Below are positions 16,079-25,493 of a stretch of 64,000 bases of DNA, piece after piece (the stretch's first letter is position 1; every line of letters starts with the position of its first letter). A program made the position numbers and the translations under genes. This DNA comes from Ascidiaceihabitans donghaensis (lineage in GTDB: Bacteria; Pseudomonadota; Alphaproteobacteria; Rhodobacterales; Rhodobacteraceae), in NCBI RefSeq assembly GCF_900302465.1, contig NZ_OMOR01000001.1, forward strand, positions 2,760,729 through 2,824,728, given 5' to 3'. The notes under the pieces are model-generated. The model did no database searches and was not told the DNA's origin. It was given only the letters and a program-made list of their open reading frames with translations.

Positions 16079-17188
16079 ATGGGCCTACCCGTCCGAGATC
16101 AGCTAAAATATTGGGGCCTTGTGGCCGTGGTCTTTTTCGTTCTGCTTTGGGCGCTTGGGGACGTGCTGTTGCCGTTCATTCTTGGTGGCGCTGTTGCATA
16201 TTTTCTGGACCCTGTAGCGGACAGGCTGGAACGCATGGGGGCCAGCCGCATGTTGGCCACTGCGATTATCACAGTCTCGGGTCTGATGATCTTTGTGCTT
16301 ATGGCGCTTTTGGTGGTGCCCACGCTGGTGAACCAAACCACCGCGTTGATTGCCAGCGCACCAGATTATGCAAAAAATTTCGGCGCTTTCCTGACAGAAC
16401 GCTTCCCAGCGTTGCTGGACGAAACCTCAACGCTAAGCCAATCCATTGCCAGCATCGGCAGCACCATCCAAAGCAAAGGCGGGCAGCTTTTAAACACAGC
16501 GCTCAGTTCTGCCGCGTCATTGCTGAATGTGGTGATGCTGTTTGTGATTGTGCCGGTTGTGTCGGTGTATTTGTTGCTGGATTGGGACAACATGGTGGCG
16601 CGTATTGATGCGTTGCTGCCGCGTGACCATGCGCCTGTTATCCGGCAATTGGCCGGTGACATAGACAAGACGCTGGCGTCTTTTATTCGCGGCATGGGCA
16701 CTGTGTGTCTGATCCTGGGCACATATTACGCGATGGCCTTGATGCTGGTGGGATTACAATTCGGGCTGGTCGTTGGCTTTGTTGCGGGACTGATCACTTT
16801 CATCCCCTATCTGGGGTCGCTGATCGGTGGTGCGTTGGCCATCGGACTTGCGTTGTTCCAGTACTGGAACGGCATCGAAGTGACCAATGGAGATGTCACG
16901 ACATACAGCACCGACTGGATTCGCATCGGCATTGTCGCTGCCATCTTTGTGACGGGCCAAATCTTTGAAGGCAATTTCCTGACCCCGAAATTGGTCGGCA
17001 ACAGCGTCGGACTGCACCCGGTATGGCTGTTGCTGGCGCTGTCTGTGTTTGGAACACTGTTCGGGTTTGTAGGCATGTTGGTTGCGGTGCCTTTGGCCGC
17101 ATCCATCGGGGTTGTGATCCGCTTTGCAGTCAACCAATACCAAAGCAGTCGCCTGTATCAGGGCCTGACCGGACAAGATCAGAACTGA
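16079..17188 (+). CDS. AI-2E family (PerM/UPF0118) transporter
   Basis: This 369-aa integral membrane protein has about eight helices in the family arrangement: an N-terminal pair, a large soluble loop at about 85-145 (ALLDETSTLSQSI region), then helices carrying VPVVSVYLLLDWD and the FIPYLGSLIGGALAIGLAL signature, ending with PKLVGNSVGLHPVWLLLAL. The family includes exporters of AI-2 and putative Na+/H+ antiporters, so the cargo here is unknown. AAGGAG sits 6 nt before the ATG at 16079. The stop is 1 bp from the Hda start, so the two genes are co-transcribed. Confidence 0.88.
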   Translation: MGLPVRDQLKYWGLVAVVFFVLLWALGDVLLPFILGGAVAYFLDPVADRLERMGASRMLATAIITVSGLMIFVLMALLVVPTLVNQTTALIASAPDYAKNFGAFLTERFPALLDETSTLSQSIASIGSTIQSKGGQLLNTALSSAASLLNVVMLFVIVPVVSVYLLLDWDNMVARIDALLPRDHAPVIRQLAGDIDKTLASFIRGMGTVCLILGTYYAMALMLVGLQFGLVVGFVAGLITFIPYLGSLIGGALAIGLALFQYWNGIEVTNGDVTTYSTDWIRIGIVAAIFVTGQIFEGNFLTPKLVGNSVGLHPVWLLLALSVFGTLFGFVGMLVAVPLAASIGVVIRFAVNQYQSSRLYQGLTGQDQN

Positions 17189-17189
17189 T

Positions 17190-17861
17190 ATGGCGGAACA
17201 ATTGAACTTTGATTTGCCCCCTCGCACCGCGTTGGGGCGGGACGACTTTTTGATATCGCCCAGCAACGCCGTGGCCGTGTCCATGATTGACAGAACGCCA
17301 GCATGGCCGTTGCACAAAATGGTATTGTGCGGCCCCTCTGGCGCGGGCAAAACCCATCTGGTGCATGTTTGGGCCAAAGAGGTGGGCGCCCGGATCGTCG
17401 ACGCCGCGGCCTTGACCGAAGACATGGTGCCAGCCCTTGCAAACACGCCTGTGGCCCTCGAAGACGTCGATCAGATCGCGCAGACCGCAACCGCGCAAGC
17501 CGCCGCGTTTCACTTGCACAACATGATGTTTGCGGCCCAGATGCCGCTGCTGATGACCGGAGCAGGCGCGCCAAACCTATGGCACATGGGGCTTGCCGAT
17601 TTGCAAAGCCGCATTGATGCCGCCGGTGTCGCGGTGCTGGATGCCCCGGACGATACTTTGCTGGCTGCCGTGTTGGCGAAGCTTTTCCACGACCGGCAGG
17701 TGCAACCGGCAAGTGACGTCATTCCCTATCTGGTGTTGCGGATGGATCGCTCATTTGAGGCCGCCCGCCAAATTGTTGCCGTTCTGGATCATGCCTGCCT
17801 GACAGAGCAGCGCAAACTGACACGCAGCTATGCCGCGACTGTACTGGACAAAATCCTGTAG
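17190..17861 (+). CDS. Hda-like DnaA-homologous regulator
   Basis: This 223-aa AAA+ protein is homologous to DnaA domain III without the DNA-binding domain. A clamp-binding-like motif QLNFDLP lies at residues 4-10 and the P-loop GPSGAGKT at 48-55; a degenerate Walker B ALEDVDQI follows. Hda/HdaA with the DNA-clamp stimulates ATP hydrolysis by DnaA (RIDA) and so limits re-initiation of replication. It lies between the AI-2E permease and ppk, the gene order typical of this group. It is preferred over DnaA because the protein is short and starts with the clamp motif. Confidence 0.88.
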   Translation: MAEQLNFDLPPRTALGRDDFLISPSNAVAVSMIDRTPAWPLHKMVLCGPSGAGKTHLVHVWAKEVGARIVDAAALTEDMVPALANTPVALEDVDQIAQTATAQAAAFHLHNMMFAAQMPLLMTGAGAPNLWHMGLADLQSRIDAAGVAVLDAPDDTLLAAVLAKLFHDRQVQPASDVIPYLVLRMDRSFEAARQIVAVLDHACLTEQRKLTRSYAATVLDKIL

Positions 17862-17913
17862 GCTGGCGCATAACTGTCACCTGAACTTTACATCCACATT
17901 GTAGGAAGCCCCT

Positions 17914-20085
17914 ATGTCGCATGCAGACTTCCTAAAGGCCCCTTTTGACGCAGGTGTTGAAATGCCGGACCTGGACCTTGACGGGCCCGGTCGGTTTTAC
18001 AATCGCGAACTCAGTTGGTTGGGTTTCAACTGGCGCGTTGTGGAAGAGGCTGAAAACCCACGGGTGCCACTGTTGGAGCGGCTGCGCTTTTTGTCGATCA
18101 GCGCCGACAATCTGGACGAATTTTACACCGTGCGCGTGGCGGGCCTGCGCGAGCTGGCCCAAGCTGGCAACACAACCCCCGCTGCTGACGGTCTAACACC
18201 CGCCGAGCAGCTTGTGCTGATCAACGACAACGCGCGCAACCTGATGCAAACGCAACAAAGGGTTCTGACAGCACTGCGTGCCGAGATGGAAGCCGAAAAA
18301 ATCAAGATATTGCGCGCGGCGGATTTGACCGATGCGGACCGCACACATCTTGAACAGGTCTTCCTGACCGAGGTGTTCGCGGTGTTGTCGCCCCTGGCTA
18401 TCGATCCCGCGCACCCTTTCCCCTTTATTCCCAACACCGGTTACGTGCTTGCGCTGCAACTTGAGCGCAGCAAAGACAAGCGCAGCTTGCAGGCCTTGTT
18501 GCCTATTCCCGCCCAGATCGACCGTTTCATCGCGGTTCCGGGGGGCGACGGGCACCGTTTTTTGCCTCTGGAAGAGCTGCTGGTGATGAACATCGGCGGG
18601 CTGTTTCCGGGATATGTGCTGAAAGATCATTTTGAATTCCGCGTTTTGCGTGACAGCGACCTAGAGGTCGAAGACGAAGCGGAAGATTTGGTACGAGAAT
18701 TCGAAGTGGCGTTAAAGCGGCGGCGGCGTGGGGAAGTGGTGCGTATGACCATGTCTGCGGGGGCCCCCGACAAGCTGAAATCCGTCGTCATGAAGGAACT
18801 GGCCGTCAAGGAACACGAGATCATCGAAATCGACGGCATGATTGGCGTCGATGATCTGTCGGAACTTGTTCTGGAAGACCGCCCCGACTTGCTTTGGCCA
18901 ACCTTCACCCCCCGTGTGCCTGAACGCGTCACCGACTTTGACGGCGATATGTTTACAGCGATCCGTCAGAAAGACATGCTGTTGCACCACCCCTATGAAA
19001 CCTTCGATATGGTCGTGCGGTTCTTGCAACAGGCCGCGCGTGATCCCAAAGTCGTGGCCATCAAACAGACGTTGTACCGTACCTCAAAGCGGTCGCCGAT
19101 TGTGGAAGCCTTGTGTGAGGCGGCAGAAGACGGCAAATCCGTCACCGCCCTTGTGGAATTGAAAGCCCGCTTTGACGAAGCTGCCAACATTCGCCAGTCA
19201 CGACGGCTGGAACGGGCTGGTGCGCATGTCGTTTACGGGTTCATCGATCTTAAAACACACGCAAAAATTAGCACGGTGGTGCGCCGCGAAGGCAAAGAAC
19301 TGGTCACCTACACCCATTACGGCACCGGCAACTATCACCCAATCACGGCACGTATTTACACCGATCTTTCGTTCTTCACCTGCGATGCAAAACTGGGGCG
19401 CGACGCCACCAAAGTGTTCAATTACCTGTCTGGCTACGCCCCACCCGAAGGCCTGAGCAATCTTGCAATTTCACCCATGACGCTGAAACCGCGTCTGTTG
19501 GAAATGATCGCTGCAGAAGCCGAACACGCCCAAGCCGGCCGCCCCGCCGTCATCTGGGCAAAAATGAACAGCCTTATCGATGCAGAGGTGATTGATGCAC
19601 TGTATTCGGCCAGCAAAGCAGGTGTGAAAATCAGCCTGATCATCCGCGGCATTTGCGGCCTGCGGCCCGGCGTAAAAGGTCTTAGCGAAAATATCCGCGT
19701 CAAATCCATCGTTGGCCGGTTTCTGGAACACAGCAGGATCGTTTGTTTCGGCAATGGCAAAGGCCTGCCCCACAAAAAGTCACGCGTTTTCATGTCGTCT
19801 GCCGACTGGATGGGCCGCAACCTGAACCGGCGGGTTGAAACACTGGTCGAAATCGAAAATGCCACTGTCAAAGCCCAGATCGTAGGGCAAGTCATGGCCG
19901 CCAATCTGGCTGATGTCGCGCAAAGCTGGGTGATGAAACCTGACGGCAGCTTTGATCGCCCCGACATTGCGGAAGGGACCTTCGCGTTCAACTGCCACCG
20001 TTTCTTTATGGAAAACCCGTCTCTGTCCGGGCGCGGGTCGGCGGGCGCTTCCGATGTGCCGAAATTGACCCACACCGAAGATTGA
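17914..20085 (+). CDS. ppk: polyphosphate kinase 1
   Basis: This 723-aa cytoplasmic enzyme makes long-chain polyphosphate from ATP. The N-domain starts with [19 protein letters not shown], and the head domain carries [16 protein letters not shown]. The two PLD-like catalytic domains show [20 protein letters not shown], and [12 protein letters not shown], whose His is the phosphorylated catalytic residue, plus [10 protein letters not shown]. The C-terminal part shows [11 protein letters not shown] and [21 protein letters not shown] precedes the ATG. The exopolyphosphatase-family gene follows after 57 bp, pairing synthesis with breakdown. Confidence 0.96.
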   Translation: MSHADFLKAPFDAGVEMPDLDLDGPGRFYNRELSWLGFNWRVVEEAENPRVPLLERLRFLSISADNLDEFYTVRVAGLRELAQAGNTTPAADGLTPAEQLVLINDNARNLMQTQQRVLTALRAEMEAEKIKILRAADLTDADRTHLEQVFLTEVFAVLSPLAIDPAHPFPFIPNTGYVLALQLERSKDKRSLQALLPIPAQIDRFIAVPGGDGHRFLPLEELLVMNIGGLFPGYVLKDHFEFRVLRDSDLEVEDEAEDLVREFEVALKRRRRGEVVRMTMSAGAPDKLKSVVMKELAVKEHEIIEIDGMIGVDDLSELVLEDRPDLLWPTFTPRVPERVTDFDGDMFTAIRQKDMLLHHPYETFDMVVRFLQQAARDPKVVAIKQTLYRTSKRSPIVEALCEAAEDGKSVTALVELKARFDEAANIRQSRRLERAGAHVVYGFIDLKTHAKISTVVRREGKELVTYTHYGTGNYHPITARIYTDLSFFTCDAKLGRDATKVFNYLSGYAPPEGLSNLAISPMTLKPRLLEMIAAEAEHAQAGRPAVIWAKMNSLIDAEVIDALYSASKAGVKISLIIRGICGLRPGVKGLSENIRVKSIVGRFLEHSRIVCFGNGKGLPHKKSRVFMSSADWMGRNLNRRVETLVEIENATVKAQIVGQVMAANLADVAQSWVMKPDGSFDRPDIAEGTFAFNCHRFFMENPSLSGRGSAGASDVPKLTHTED

Positions 20086-20142
20086 CCCTGCGCCAAGGCT
20101 TGGTACACAACTTGATAACGACACAGCGCCTTTGGGGGGCCC

Positions 20143-21687
20143 ATGCAAACTGACACCCGCGCCGACACAGAGGCCAACCCCTTTGGGCGTCCACTGTTTG
20201 ACGACCCGAGATCGCGTAAACTGGCGCGGGTCGGCGTTGTGGATGTGGGGTCAAACTCTGTCCGGTTGGTCGTGTTTGACGGTGCCGCTCGATCACCGGC
20301 CTATTTTTACAACGAAAAAATCATGTGTGCTTTGGGTGCAGGCCTGTCTGAAAGCGGCAATCTGAATCCGGACGGGCGCGTCCGCGCACTTTCGGCTTTG
20401 CTGCGCTTCAAGCATTTGGCCGATGGCATGGGTCTGAAAGAGCTGATGGTTGTGGCCACAGCCGCTGTGCGCGATGCAGCGGACGGGCCCGAGTTTTGCG
20501 CGGATGTTTTGCGTGAAACGGGATTGCGCATCTGGGTCATCGACGGTGAAGAAGAGGCGCGCCTGTCTGCTCAGGGCGTTTTGTTGGGCTGGCCGGGATC
20601 ATACGGGCTGGTGTGCGATATCGGCGGATCTTCGATGGAACTGGCCGAGATTTCCGATGGCCGTGTCGGGCGTCGCGTCACATCGAATCTGGGGCCTTTG
20701 AAGCTGCGCGACATTAAAGGCGGCAAAAAAGGGCGATCCGCCCACATCAACACCGTCATGGCAGATTTGCACAGCCGGATGGGCGCACAACGTGATCGTC
20801 TGTTTCTAGTCGGTGGCTCTTGGCGTGCTATTGCCCGTGTTGACATGCACCGGCGCGGTTATCCCCTGCATGTTCTGCATGAATATCGCATGACACCGAA
20901 GACTGTACGTGAAACCGCGAAATACATTGCAAAGGCCGACATCGAAGACCTGCGCGCAGCGTGTGGTATATCGGCGGCACGTATGTCCTTGGTGCCTCTG
21001 GCCGCAGAAGTCCTGAAACGTCTGGTCAAAACCTTCAAACCAAAAGACATCGCAATCAGCAGTTATGGCATCCGCGAAGGGATGCTTTATGAACAGATGC
21101 CGCAGCAGTTGCGGGACCGTGATCCGCTGATCGAAGCGTCACGTTTCGCAGAAGCCAAAGACGCCCGCCTGCCCGGCTTTGGCAAAGTGCTGCATGATTT
21201 CATAATGCCAATTTTCAAAGGCTATTCAGCGCCGCGCAAACGGTTGGTGCGCGCGGCTTGCCTGTTGCACGATGTCAGTTGGCGCGCCCATCCTGATTAC
21301 CGCGCCGAAGTCTGCTTCGACAACGCCACCCGTGCGAATTTGGGCGGGCTTAAACACTCTGAACGTATTTATTTGGGGTTGGCTTTGTTGCATCGCTATT
21401 CCAATTCCCGTGAGGGGACCCGGTTCGAAGACTTGTACGAATTGGTAGATGAAAAGACCCGACTTGAAGCTGAAATTCTAGGCAAGGCCATGCGTTTTGG
21501 TGCCATGCTTTGGATGGATAAAGACGCCGACCGTGCTGCCTTTCGGTGGTATCCGAAGAAAAAGTTGCTTGAATTGCGCCTGAGCAAAGCTTCGGTTCCA
21601 TTGTTTGGCGAAGTCGCGGAATCGCGGTTACAGTCACTTGCGCGGTCTTTGTCGGCGGAGGTTCAGGTGAAGGTCGTCAAAGACTAA
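20143..21687 (+). CDS. ppx: Ppx/GppA family exopolyphosphatase
   Basis: This 514-aa protein is a member of the ASKHA sugar-kinase/Hsp70-like superfamily. Phosphate 1 loop VDVGSNSVRLVVFD is near residue 30, the DGEEEARLSAQG block near 130, and the phosphate 2 loop DIGGSSMELAEI near 155. The C-terminal half is an HD-like helical domain (LVRAACLLHDVSW, with the HD pair). Such enzymes release Pi from polyphosphate or hydrolyse pppGpp. It lies directly downstream of ppk. The C-terminus overlaps the convergent gene by 4 bp. Confidence 0.92.
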   Translation: MQTDTRADTEANPFGRPLFDDPRSRKLARVGVVDVGSNSVRLVVFDGAARSPAYFYNEKIMCALGAGLSESGNLNPDGRVRALSALLRFKHLADGMGLKELMVVATAAVRDAADGPEFCADVLRETGLRIWVIDGEEEARLSAQGVLLGWPGSYGLVCDIGGSSMELAEISDGRVGRRVTSNLGPLKLRDIKGGKKGRSAHINTVMADLHSRMGAQRDRLFLVGGSWRAIARVDMHRRGYPLHVLHEYRMTPKTVRETAKYIAKADIEDLRAACGISAARMSLVPLAAEVLKRLVKTFKPKDIAISSYGIREGMLYEQMPQQLRDRDPLIEASRFAEAKDARLPGFGKVLHDFIMPIFKGYSAPRKRLVRAACLLHDVSWRAHPDYRAEVCFDNATRANLGGLKHSERIYLGLALLHRYSNSREGTRFEDLYELVDEKTRLEAEILGKAMRFGAMLWMDKDADRAAFRWYPKKKLLELRLSKASVPLFGEVAESRLQSLARSLSAEVQVKVVKD

Positions 21688-22709
21688 ATTTCAATATCCA
21701 AAGTCACCGGAAAGTGGTCCGACGCATCCACCAATGCGTCACGCAGTTCGGGTTGTGCCCAGCAATCGGGATCATCCAAAGGGTGCCATATCCGCCAGAC
21801 AGGCGCATGATCACGCAAATCGGGCGATATCATGATGTAGTCCAACAAGGCCTGCAAAAAACGCTTTTCATGCCTGATCCAAAACCGCGAAGTCGTCGGG
21901 GCAGCCCCCAGTTTGCGCGATAAGGCCATGCGTGCATGTGGATCAAACAAGGGAATTTCGTCGGTGCGACCCAGAACGATTTCGACAGAAGACCGCCCAA
22001 ACAAATGTTCAAATTCATCCAATCCGGGGCCGTCATTCAAATCCCCCATAACCATCAACGGGACCCGCGCGTTCAGATGGTCCGAAACCCGTTGACGCAA
22101 CCATATTGCCTGCGCCAGTTGTTTGCGCCGGTTTGCTATGGAAAAACGCATCGCCTCATCGTGGTTTTTGGCACCATGCGGTGCTTTCGATTTCAAGTGC
22201 GCCCCAATCATGCGAAATTCGAACCCCTGCGTCGTGCGCATGGCCAGTTCCAGTGGCGGTTTGGAAAACTTCACCAGATCCTCTGTGCGGTCAACATCCA
22301 GATCGATGCGAAACACTTCGTCAAAACGCGGGGCTGTTTTACTGCCGCTGAACCCTGTTTCCGCGCCGATCGGATCATGGCGGGCCTGCATCTTGTCCGG
22401 GTCAAACAGCAATGTAATTTCTTGCTGCGTGTCGTTGGCAAATCCCGTCACGGCCTTGTTTGTTCGCAACCCAAAGGCTTTTGCAAAGCTTTCCAAAGCC
22501 GTGGTCGACGACCGCTTGCGCCCGCTGTCAGGGGCTTCGATTATCATCACAGCATCCGCGTCCATAGCTTTGAAAACAGTGCCTAACGCATCCGCTTGTC
22601 GGGCTCTGGTGATGTTGTGCCGCGCAGACCAGACGGTATCGCGCATCAACGTCCCATCATCGTCAAAAAGCGTGTTCATCCATTCGACGTTGTAGGTCGC
22701 GATCCGCAT
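21684..22709 (-). CDS. endonuclease/exonuclease/phosphatase family protein
   Basis: This 341-aa protein has the DNase I-like (EEP) fold. It begins MRIATYNVEW, with the Asn of the metal site. A VMIIEAPD segment near residue 55 holds the catalytic Glu, GAHLKSK near 170 the conserved His, MGDLNDGPG near 220 the Asp/Asn pair, and the end SDHFPVTLDIEI the C-terminal Asp-His. All catalytic blocks are present, so it is likely an active metal-dependent phosphoesterase; DNA, RNA or phospholipid substrates are possible. There is no signal peptide. Its ATG follows the stop codon of the TerB-DnaJ gene without a gap. Confidence 0.85.
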   Translation of the reverse strand: MRIATYNVEWMNTLFDDDGTLMRDTVWSARHNITRARQADALGTVFKAMDADAVMIIEAPDSGRKRSSTTALESFAKAFGLRTNKAVTGFANDTQQEITLLFDPDKMQARHDPIGAETGFSGSKTAPRFDEVFRIDLDVDRTEDLVKFSKPPLELAMRTTQGFEFRMIGAHLKSKAPHGAKNHDEAMRFSIANRRKQLAQAIWLRQRVSDHLNARVPLMVMGDLNDGPGLDEFEHLFGRSSVEIVLGRTDEIPLFDPHARMALSRKLGAAPTTSRFWIRHEKRFLQALLDYIMISPDLRDHAPVWRIWHPLDDPDCWAQPELRDALVDASDHFPVTLDIEI

Positions 22710-23390
22710 TCAGGCCGCCTCTTTTTGGATTTCGTCCCAGGCCCGGTTGATGTCGCGCATACGCTTTTCGGCCAGCTGCACGGCTTCCGCAGGAACACCC
22801 CGCGCCATCATGGCATCGGGGTGATTTTCACGCACAAGCTGGCGCCAGACCCGACGAATGTCATCAAGGCTTTGCGCGGGATCAACCCCCAGCACCGAAT
22901 AGGGGTCAGAGCGCGACGCGGGCACAAACCGCATCCGCAATGCGCGAAATTGCTGGTTGCTTAAATTGAAAATGTCGGCGACGCGTTCCAGAAACGCATT
23001 TTCATTGGGATGATAAAAGCCATCGGCCATAGCGATGTGGAACAAGCCTTCCATCAGATCCGTCAGCGTCTTTTCTTCGTCGGCAAACATTGCGTGAATG
23101 CGCGTCGCATAGTCTTCAAAACCCGCAACATCTTGCCGCGCCAGATTGAACACCCTTGCAGCCCCCGCTTCGTCTTGCGCCGCGATCTGGAACACTTCAC
23201 GAAAGGCTGTCACCTCATCACGGGTCACCTGCCCATCCGCTTTTGCCATTTTTGCGCCCAAAGCAATCACCGCAATGGCAAACGCCACAGACCGTTCTGG
23301 CGGGCTGCGCAATTTTTCGAAAACTGCAGACAAACCTTCGCCGGACGTCAGCGCCGAAATGGCTTCAGTGATGCGGGACCAGATAGACAT
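22710..23390 (-). CDS. TerB-DnaJ domain protein (DjlA-like)
   Basis: This 226-aa protein has a TerB-like helical domain at about 25-145 (GAKMAKADGQVTRDEVTAF and IAMADGFYHPNENAFLERV each carry an Asp-rich metal-site motif). A C-terminal J domain starts at DPYSVLGV (about 162), with its HPD tripeptide in RENHPDAM. J domains stimulate Hsp70/DnaK ATPase. Unlike enterobacterial DjlA it has no N-terminal membrane helix, so it should be cytosolic. It is upstream of, and directly abutting, the EEP-family gene on the same strand. Confidence 0.88.
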   Translation of the reverse strand: MSIWSRITEAISALTSGEGLSAVFEKLRSPPERSVAFAIAVIALGAKMAKADGQVTRDEVTAFREVFQIAAQDEAGAARVFNLARQDVAGFEDYATRIHAMFADEEKTLTDLMEGLFHIAMADGFYHPNENAFLERVADIFNLSNQQFRALRMRFVPASRSDPYSVLGVDPAQSLDDIRRVWRQLVRENHPDAMMARGVPAEAVQLAEKRMRDINRAWDEIQKEAA

Positions 23391-23431
23391 GCAACCAGCC
23401 TACCTGCTGCGGCGCGGCATGTCAGGCCGTT

Positions 23432-23905
23432 TCACAGATTTTTCTGCATCAAAATAAGATCCAGACGCGTCCCCCATTTTTCGCCGATTTCAGGCAAAAC
23501 ACCGACCTTGGAAAAGCCAAGTTTTTCATGAAACGCAACTGCCGCAGGATTGCTGCCGCTGACCGCACCGATCAAGGCACGAAGACCAATGTCTTTTGCC
23601 GCCTTTTGCACCGCCATCATCAACGCTTTCCCTTGGCCAGCGCCACGTGCGTCGTCGCGCAGGTACACTGTGTGTTCCGCGACATGGCGATACCCGGGAC
23701 CCGCGCGAAACGGGGACAGGCTTGCGAAACCTGAAAACGCGCCATTTCGGGTCGCAATCAGCGTGGGCCACGGGCCATCCAGCGTCTTCAGAACATCCTC
23801 GGGTGTTTTGTTTTGCGTGGTGAAGGTGATTGTTGTGGACGTAATAACATCGTTCCAAAGCGCACAAATATCGTCAACGTCAGGTGGCGTCGCGGGCCGA
23901 ATCAT
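23432..23905 (-). CDS. GNAT N-acetyltransferase (phosphinothricin acetyltransferase-like)
   Basis: This 157-aa GNAT protein has motif A visible as VYLRDDARGAGQGKALMMAV (acetyl-CoA pyrophosphate loop R/Q-x-x-G-x-G/A near residue 90) and the C-terminal AVAFHEKLGFSKVGVLPEIGEKW block. The latter is characteristic of the phosphinothricin/methionine sulfoximine acetyltransferase (Pat/YncA) branch. Such enzymes acetylate small amines, including methionine sulfone analogues. The start overlaps the stop of the upstream VOC gene by 4 bp, so both are in one operon. Confidence 0.85.
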   Translation of the reverse strand: MIRPATPPDVDDICALWNDVITSTTITFTTQNKTPEDVLKTLDGPWPTLIATRNGAFSGFASLSPFRAGPGYRHVAEHTVYLRDDARGAGQGKALMMAVQKAAKDIGLRALIGAVSGSNPAAVAFHEKLGFSKVGVLPEIGEKWGTRLDLILMQKNL

Positions 23906-24510
23906 AGCGCACGTTGTCCGTGAGGCGTTGAAAAATCCGCCTGCATGGCCACTGCACCTGTTTCAATCGCGATCCGGTCATCCCTTAGAACCTTGCCCAA
24001 AGTCGCTTTCAACGCATCCGCGTCCGGATGAGTCAACGTCAGCCTGCGCAGACGACACCCCGTTTGAACCATGGCGGTCGCCGGATGAAGCGATGTGTCC
24101 CATTTGATCAAAGCCGCACATAGGTTGTCGAACGGCAAATGGCCGGTTTCTGGCACAACCATACGCCACCGCAGGTCGCCCCTTTGCAACGCTACAGGCG
24201 TCCCCATGGACGCAGGCAAGTTGTGCATATCTGCCTTCAGATCATCGGTACGGCAAATCCAATTCGTCAAACGCGCAGCCCCTGCAAAGTCGTCCAATGC
24301 AAACCATCGGGGGCGGTCCGGCTGCGGGGCATCCGGATTGATCGCAATCGCTTCCAGATACAGCCCGTCTTCAAGACCCATCAACGCGTTGTGGGTGTGA
24401 AACACATCGTGCTCTCCGCCAGGCTGCATGTTTACGCCCAGCGCGTCTTCAACATGGGTGCGTGCCTCCTGTAAGGTCGCCCCAGATACGGCCAAATGAT
24501 CCAATTGCAA
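23902..24510 (-). CDS. VOC/glyoxalase-like domain protein
   Basis: This 202-aa protein begins LDHLAVSGATLQEARTHVEDALGV, the start of a Glyoxalase_3-type VOC domain, with a second half carrying GDLRWRMVVPETGHLPFDN and LIKWDTSLHPA. VOC proteins bind a metal in a paired beta-alpha-beta-beta-beta fold and act as isomerases, dioxygenases or binding proteins; the substrate here is unknown. The start codon is TTG at 24510, preceded by GGGGAAG. It overlaps the GNAT gene by 4 bp. Confidence 0.78.
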   Translation of the reverse strand: MQLDHLAVSGATLQEARTHVEDALGVNMQPGGEHDVFHTHNALMGLEDGLYLEAIAINPDAPQPDRPRWFALDDFAGAARLTNWICRTDDLKADMHNLPASMGTPVALQRGDLRWRMVVPETGHLPFDNLCAALIKWDTSLHPATAMVQTGCRLRRLTLTHPDADALKATLGKVLRDDRIAIETGAVAMQADFSTPHGQRAL

Positions 24511-24809
24511 TCGTCTTCCCCCCGAACATGTCCGTCGCGCTGTTACAAAAGCATAGCCTATGGGTTGAGCATGTTAAAAGGACGAAGCAAGACCCCGCAT
24601 CGTCCCTTTCGTCTTTTTTCGAAACTTCCGAAATTTTCTGAATTTTCCCCTATAGGTTGCGCCCAGTAATGGATCAGTGTTGACACAGGGACTTTTGCAG
24701 TGCGACCCTTCCCCCATACTGAGTACTACTTTTAATATTATCATTCTTTTATGGGGCACGTGCCCGGGTTATTTTGGCGCCGCCCCCGTAAAACTGCAGG
24801 GGAATACGA
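24511..24809. promoter_or_regulatory. upstream region of the collar-protein genes
   Basis: This 299-bp gap has no gene. It holds an imperfect AAAGGACGA / TCGTCCCTTT hairpin (about 24579-24609) followed by T-runs, a degenerate 9-bp tandem repeat near 24618-24650, an AT-rich block TTTTAATATTATC (24730s) that could be a -10 region for the collar gene, and a 12-bp perfect palindrome GGGCACGTGCCC at 24754-24765. Confidence 0.45.
24754..24765. promoter_or_regulatory. 12-bp palindrome GGGCACGTGCCC
   Basis: A perfect palindrome with an E-box-like CACGTG core lies 44 bp upstream of the first collar-protein start, just downstream of the AT-rich block. It is placed where an operator would act. The binding protein is unknown. 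Confidence 0.45.
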
Positions 24810-25421
24810 ATGAAGCATTATAAAACCAAACGCTTAGGTGGCGTCTTGACTGCGGTCATGCTTACCTTGGGCGTCGGCGGAGCGCCGCAAAGCGTCTCTG
24901 CTCAGCCTAGTTATCTGGGTGAAATCTTTCCGGTCGGGTTCAATTTTTGCCCTCGGTCATCATTGCAACTGAACGGCCAACTGCTGGCGATCTCAAGCAA
25001 CAGCGCGTTATTTTCTTTGTTGGGAACGATCTATGGCGGGGATGGGCGCACAACCTTCGCGTTGCCTGATCTTCGCGGGCGTATTCCGCTACACAACGGA
25101 CAGGGTCCGGGGCTGTCGAACCGTCCAATCGGTCAGAAAGCCGGTTCCGAAGTTCAGCAATTGACCGTCGCAAGCATGCCATCCCACAATCACATCATCG
25201 CGTCTGTGAACAAGGATGGTGACAAAGGCGGTCCGGTCACTGATTTGTTGGCTAAATCGTCCAGTTCAGCACGAGAGTATCACGACGGGCCACCGGATTC
25301 ATCTATGGATCCACGTATGGTTTCTATGACTGGTTCGAATTTGCAATTCAGCATCGAAAACCCGTTTTTGGCGATCAATTGGTGCATTGTGGACGCGGGC
25401 ATCTACCCGTCACGCAGCTGA
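24810..25421 (+). CDS. secreted phage tail-collar domain protein, copy 1
   Basis: This 203-aa protein has a signal peptide (residues 1-31, cleavage after SVSA), then a phage tail collar (Phage_Collar/MdpB-like) domain with the typical NGQLLAISSNSALFSLLGTIYGGDGRTTFALPDLRGR run split over residues 54-91. The middle has PSHNH, and the C-terminal part has GDKGGPVTDLLAKS, DGPPDSSMDPRM and a final NWC. FNFC and NWC give a conserved Cys pair in both copies. CAGGGGA precedes the ATG. No phage genes are nearby, so this is a free-standing secreted collar protein. Function unknown. Confidence 0.85.
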   Translation: MKHYKTKRLGGVLTAVMLTLGVGGAPQSVSAQPSYLGEIFPVGFNFCPRSSLQLNGQLLAISSNSALFSLLGTIYGGDGRTTFALPDLRGRIPLHNGQGPGLSNRPIGQKAGSEVQQLTVASMPSHNHIIASVNKDGDKGGPVTDLLAKSSSSAREYHDGPPDSSMDPRMVSMTGSNLQFSIENPFLAINWCIVDAGIYPSRS

Positions 25422-25493
25422 TCACATTTGAATTTAGGACTATTCAGCTTTGCTTTTTGGCAAAATGTTTAGATGACAAAGGACGACTTTAAG

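Noticed and set aside
16045-16608. 187-codon frame overlapping the AI-2E permease start
   Set aside because: It is an out-of-frame shadow of the permease gene, which has the AAGGAG and the family helices.
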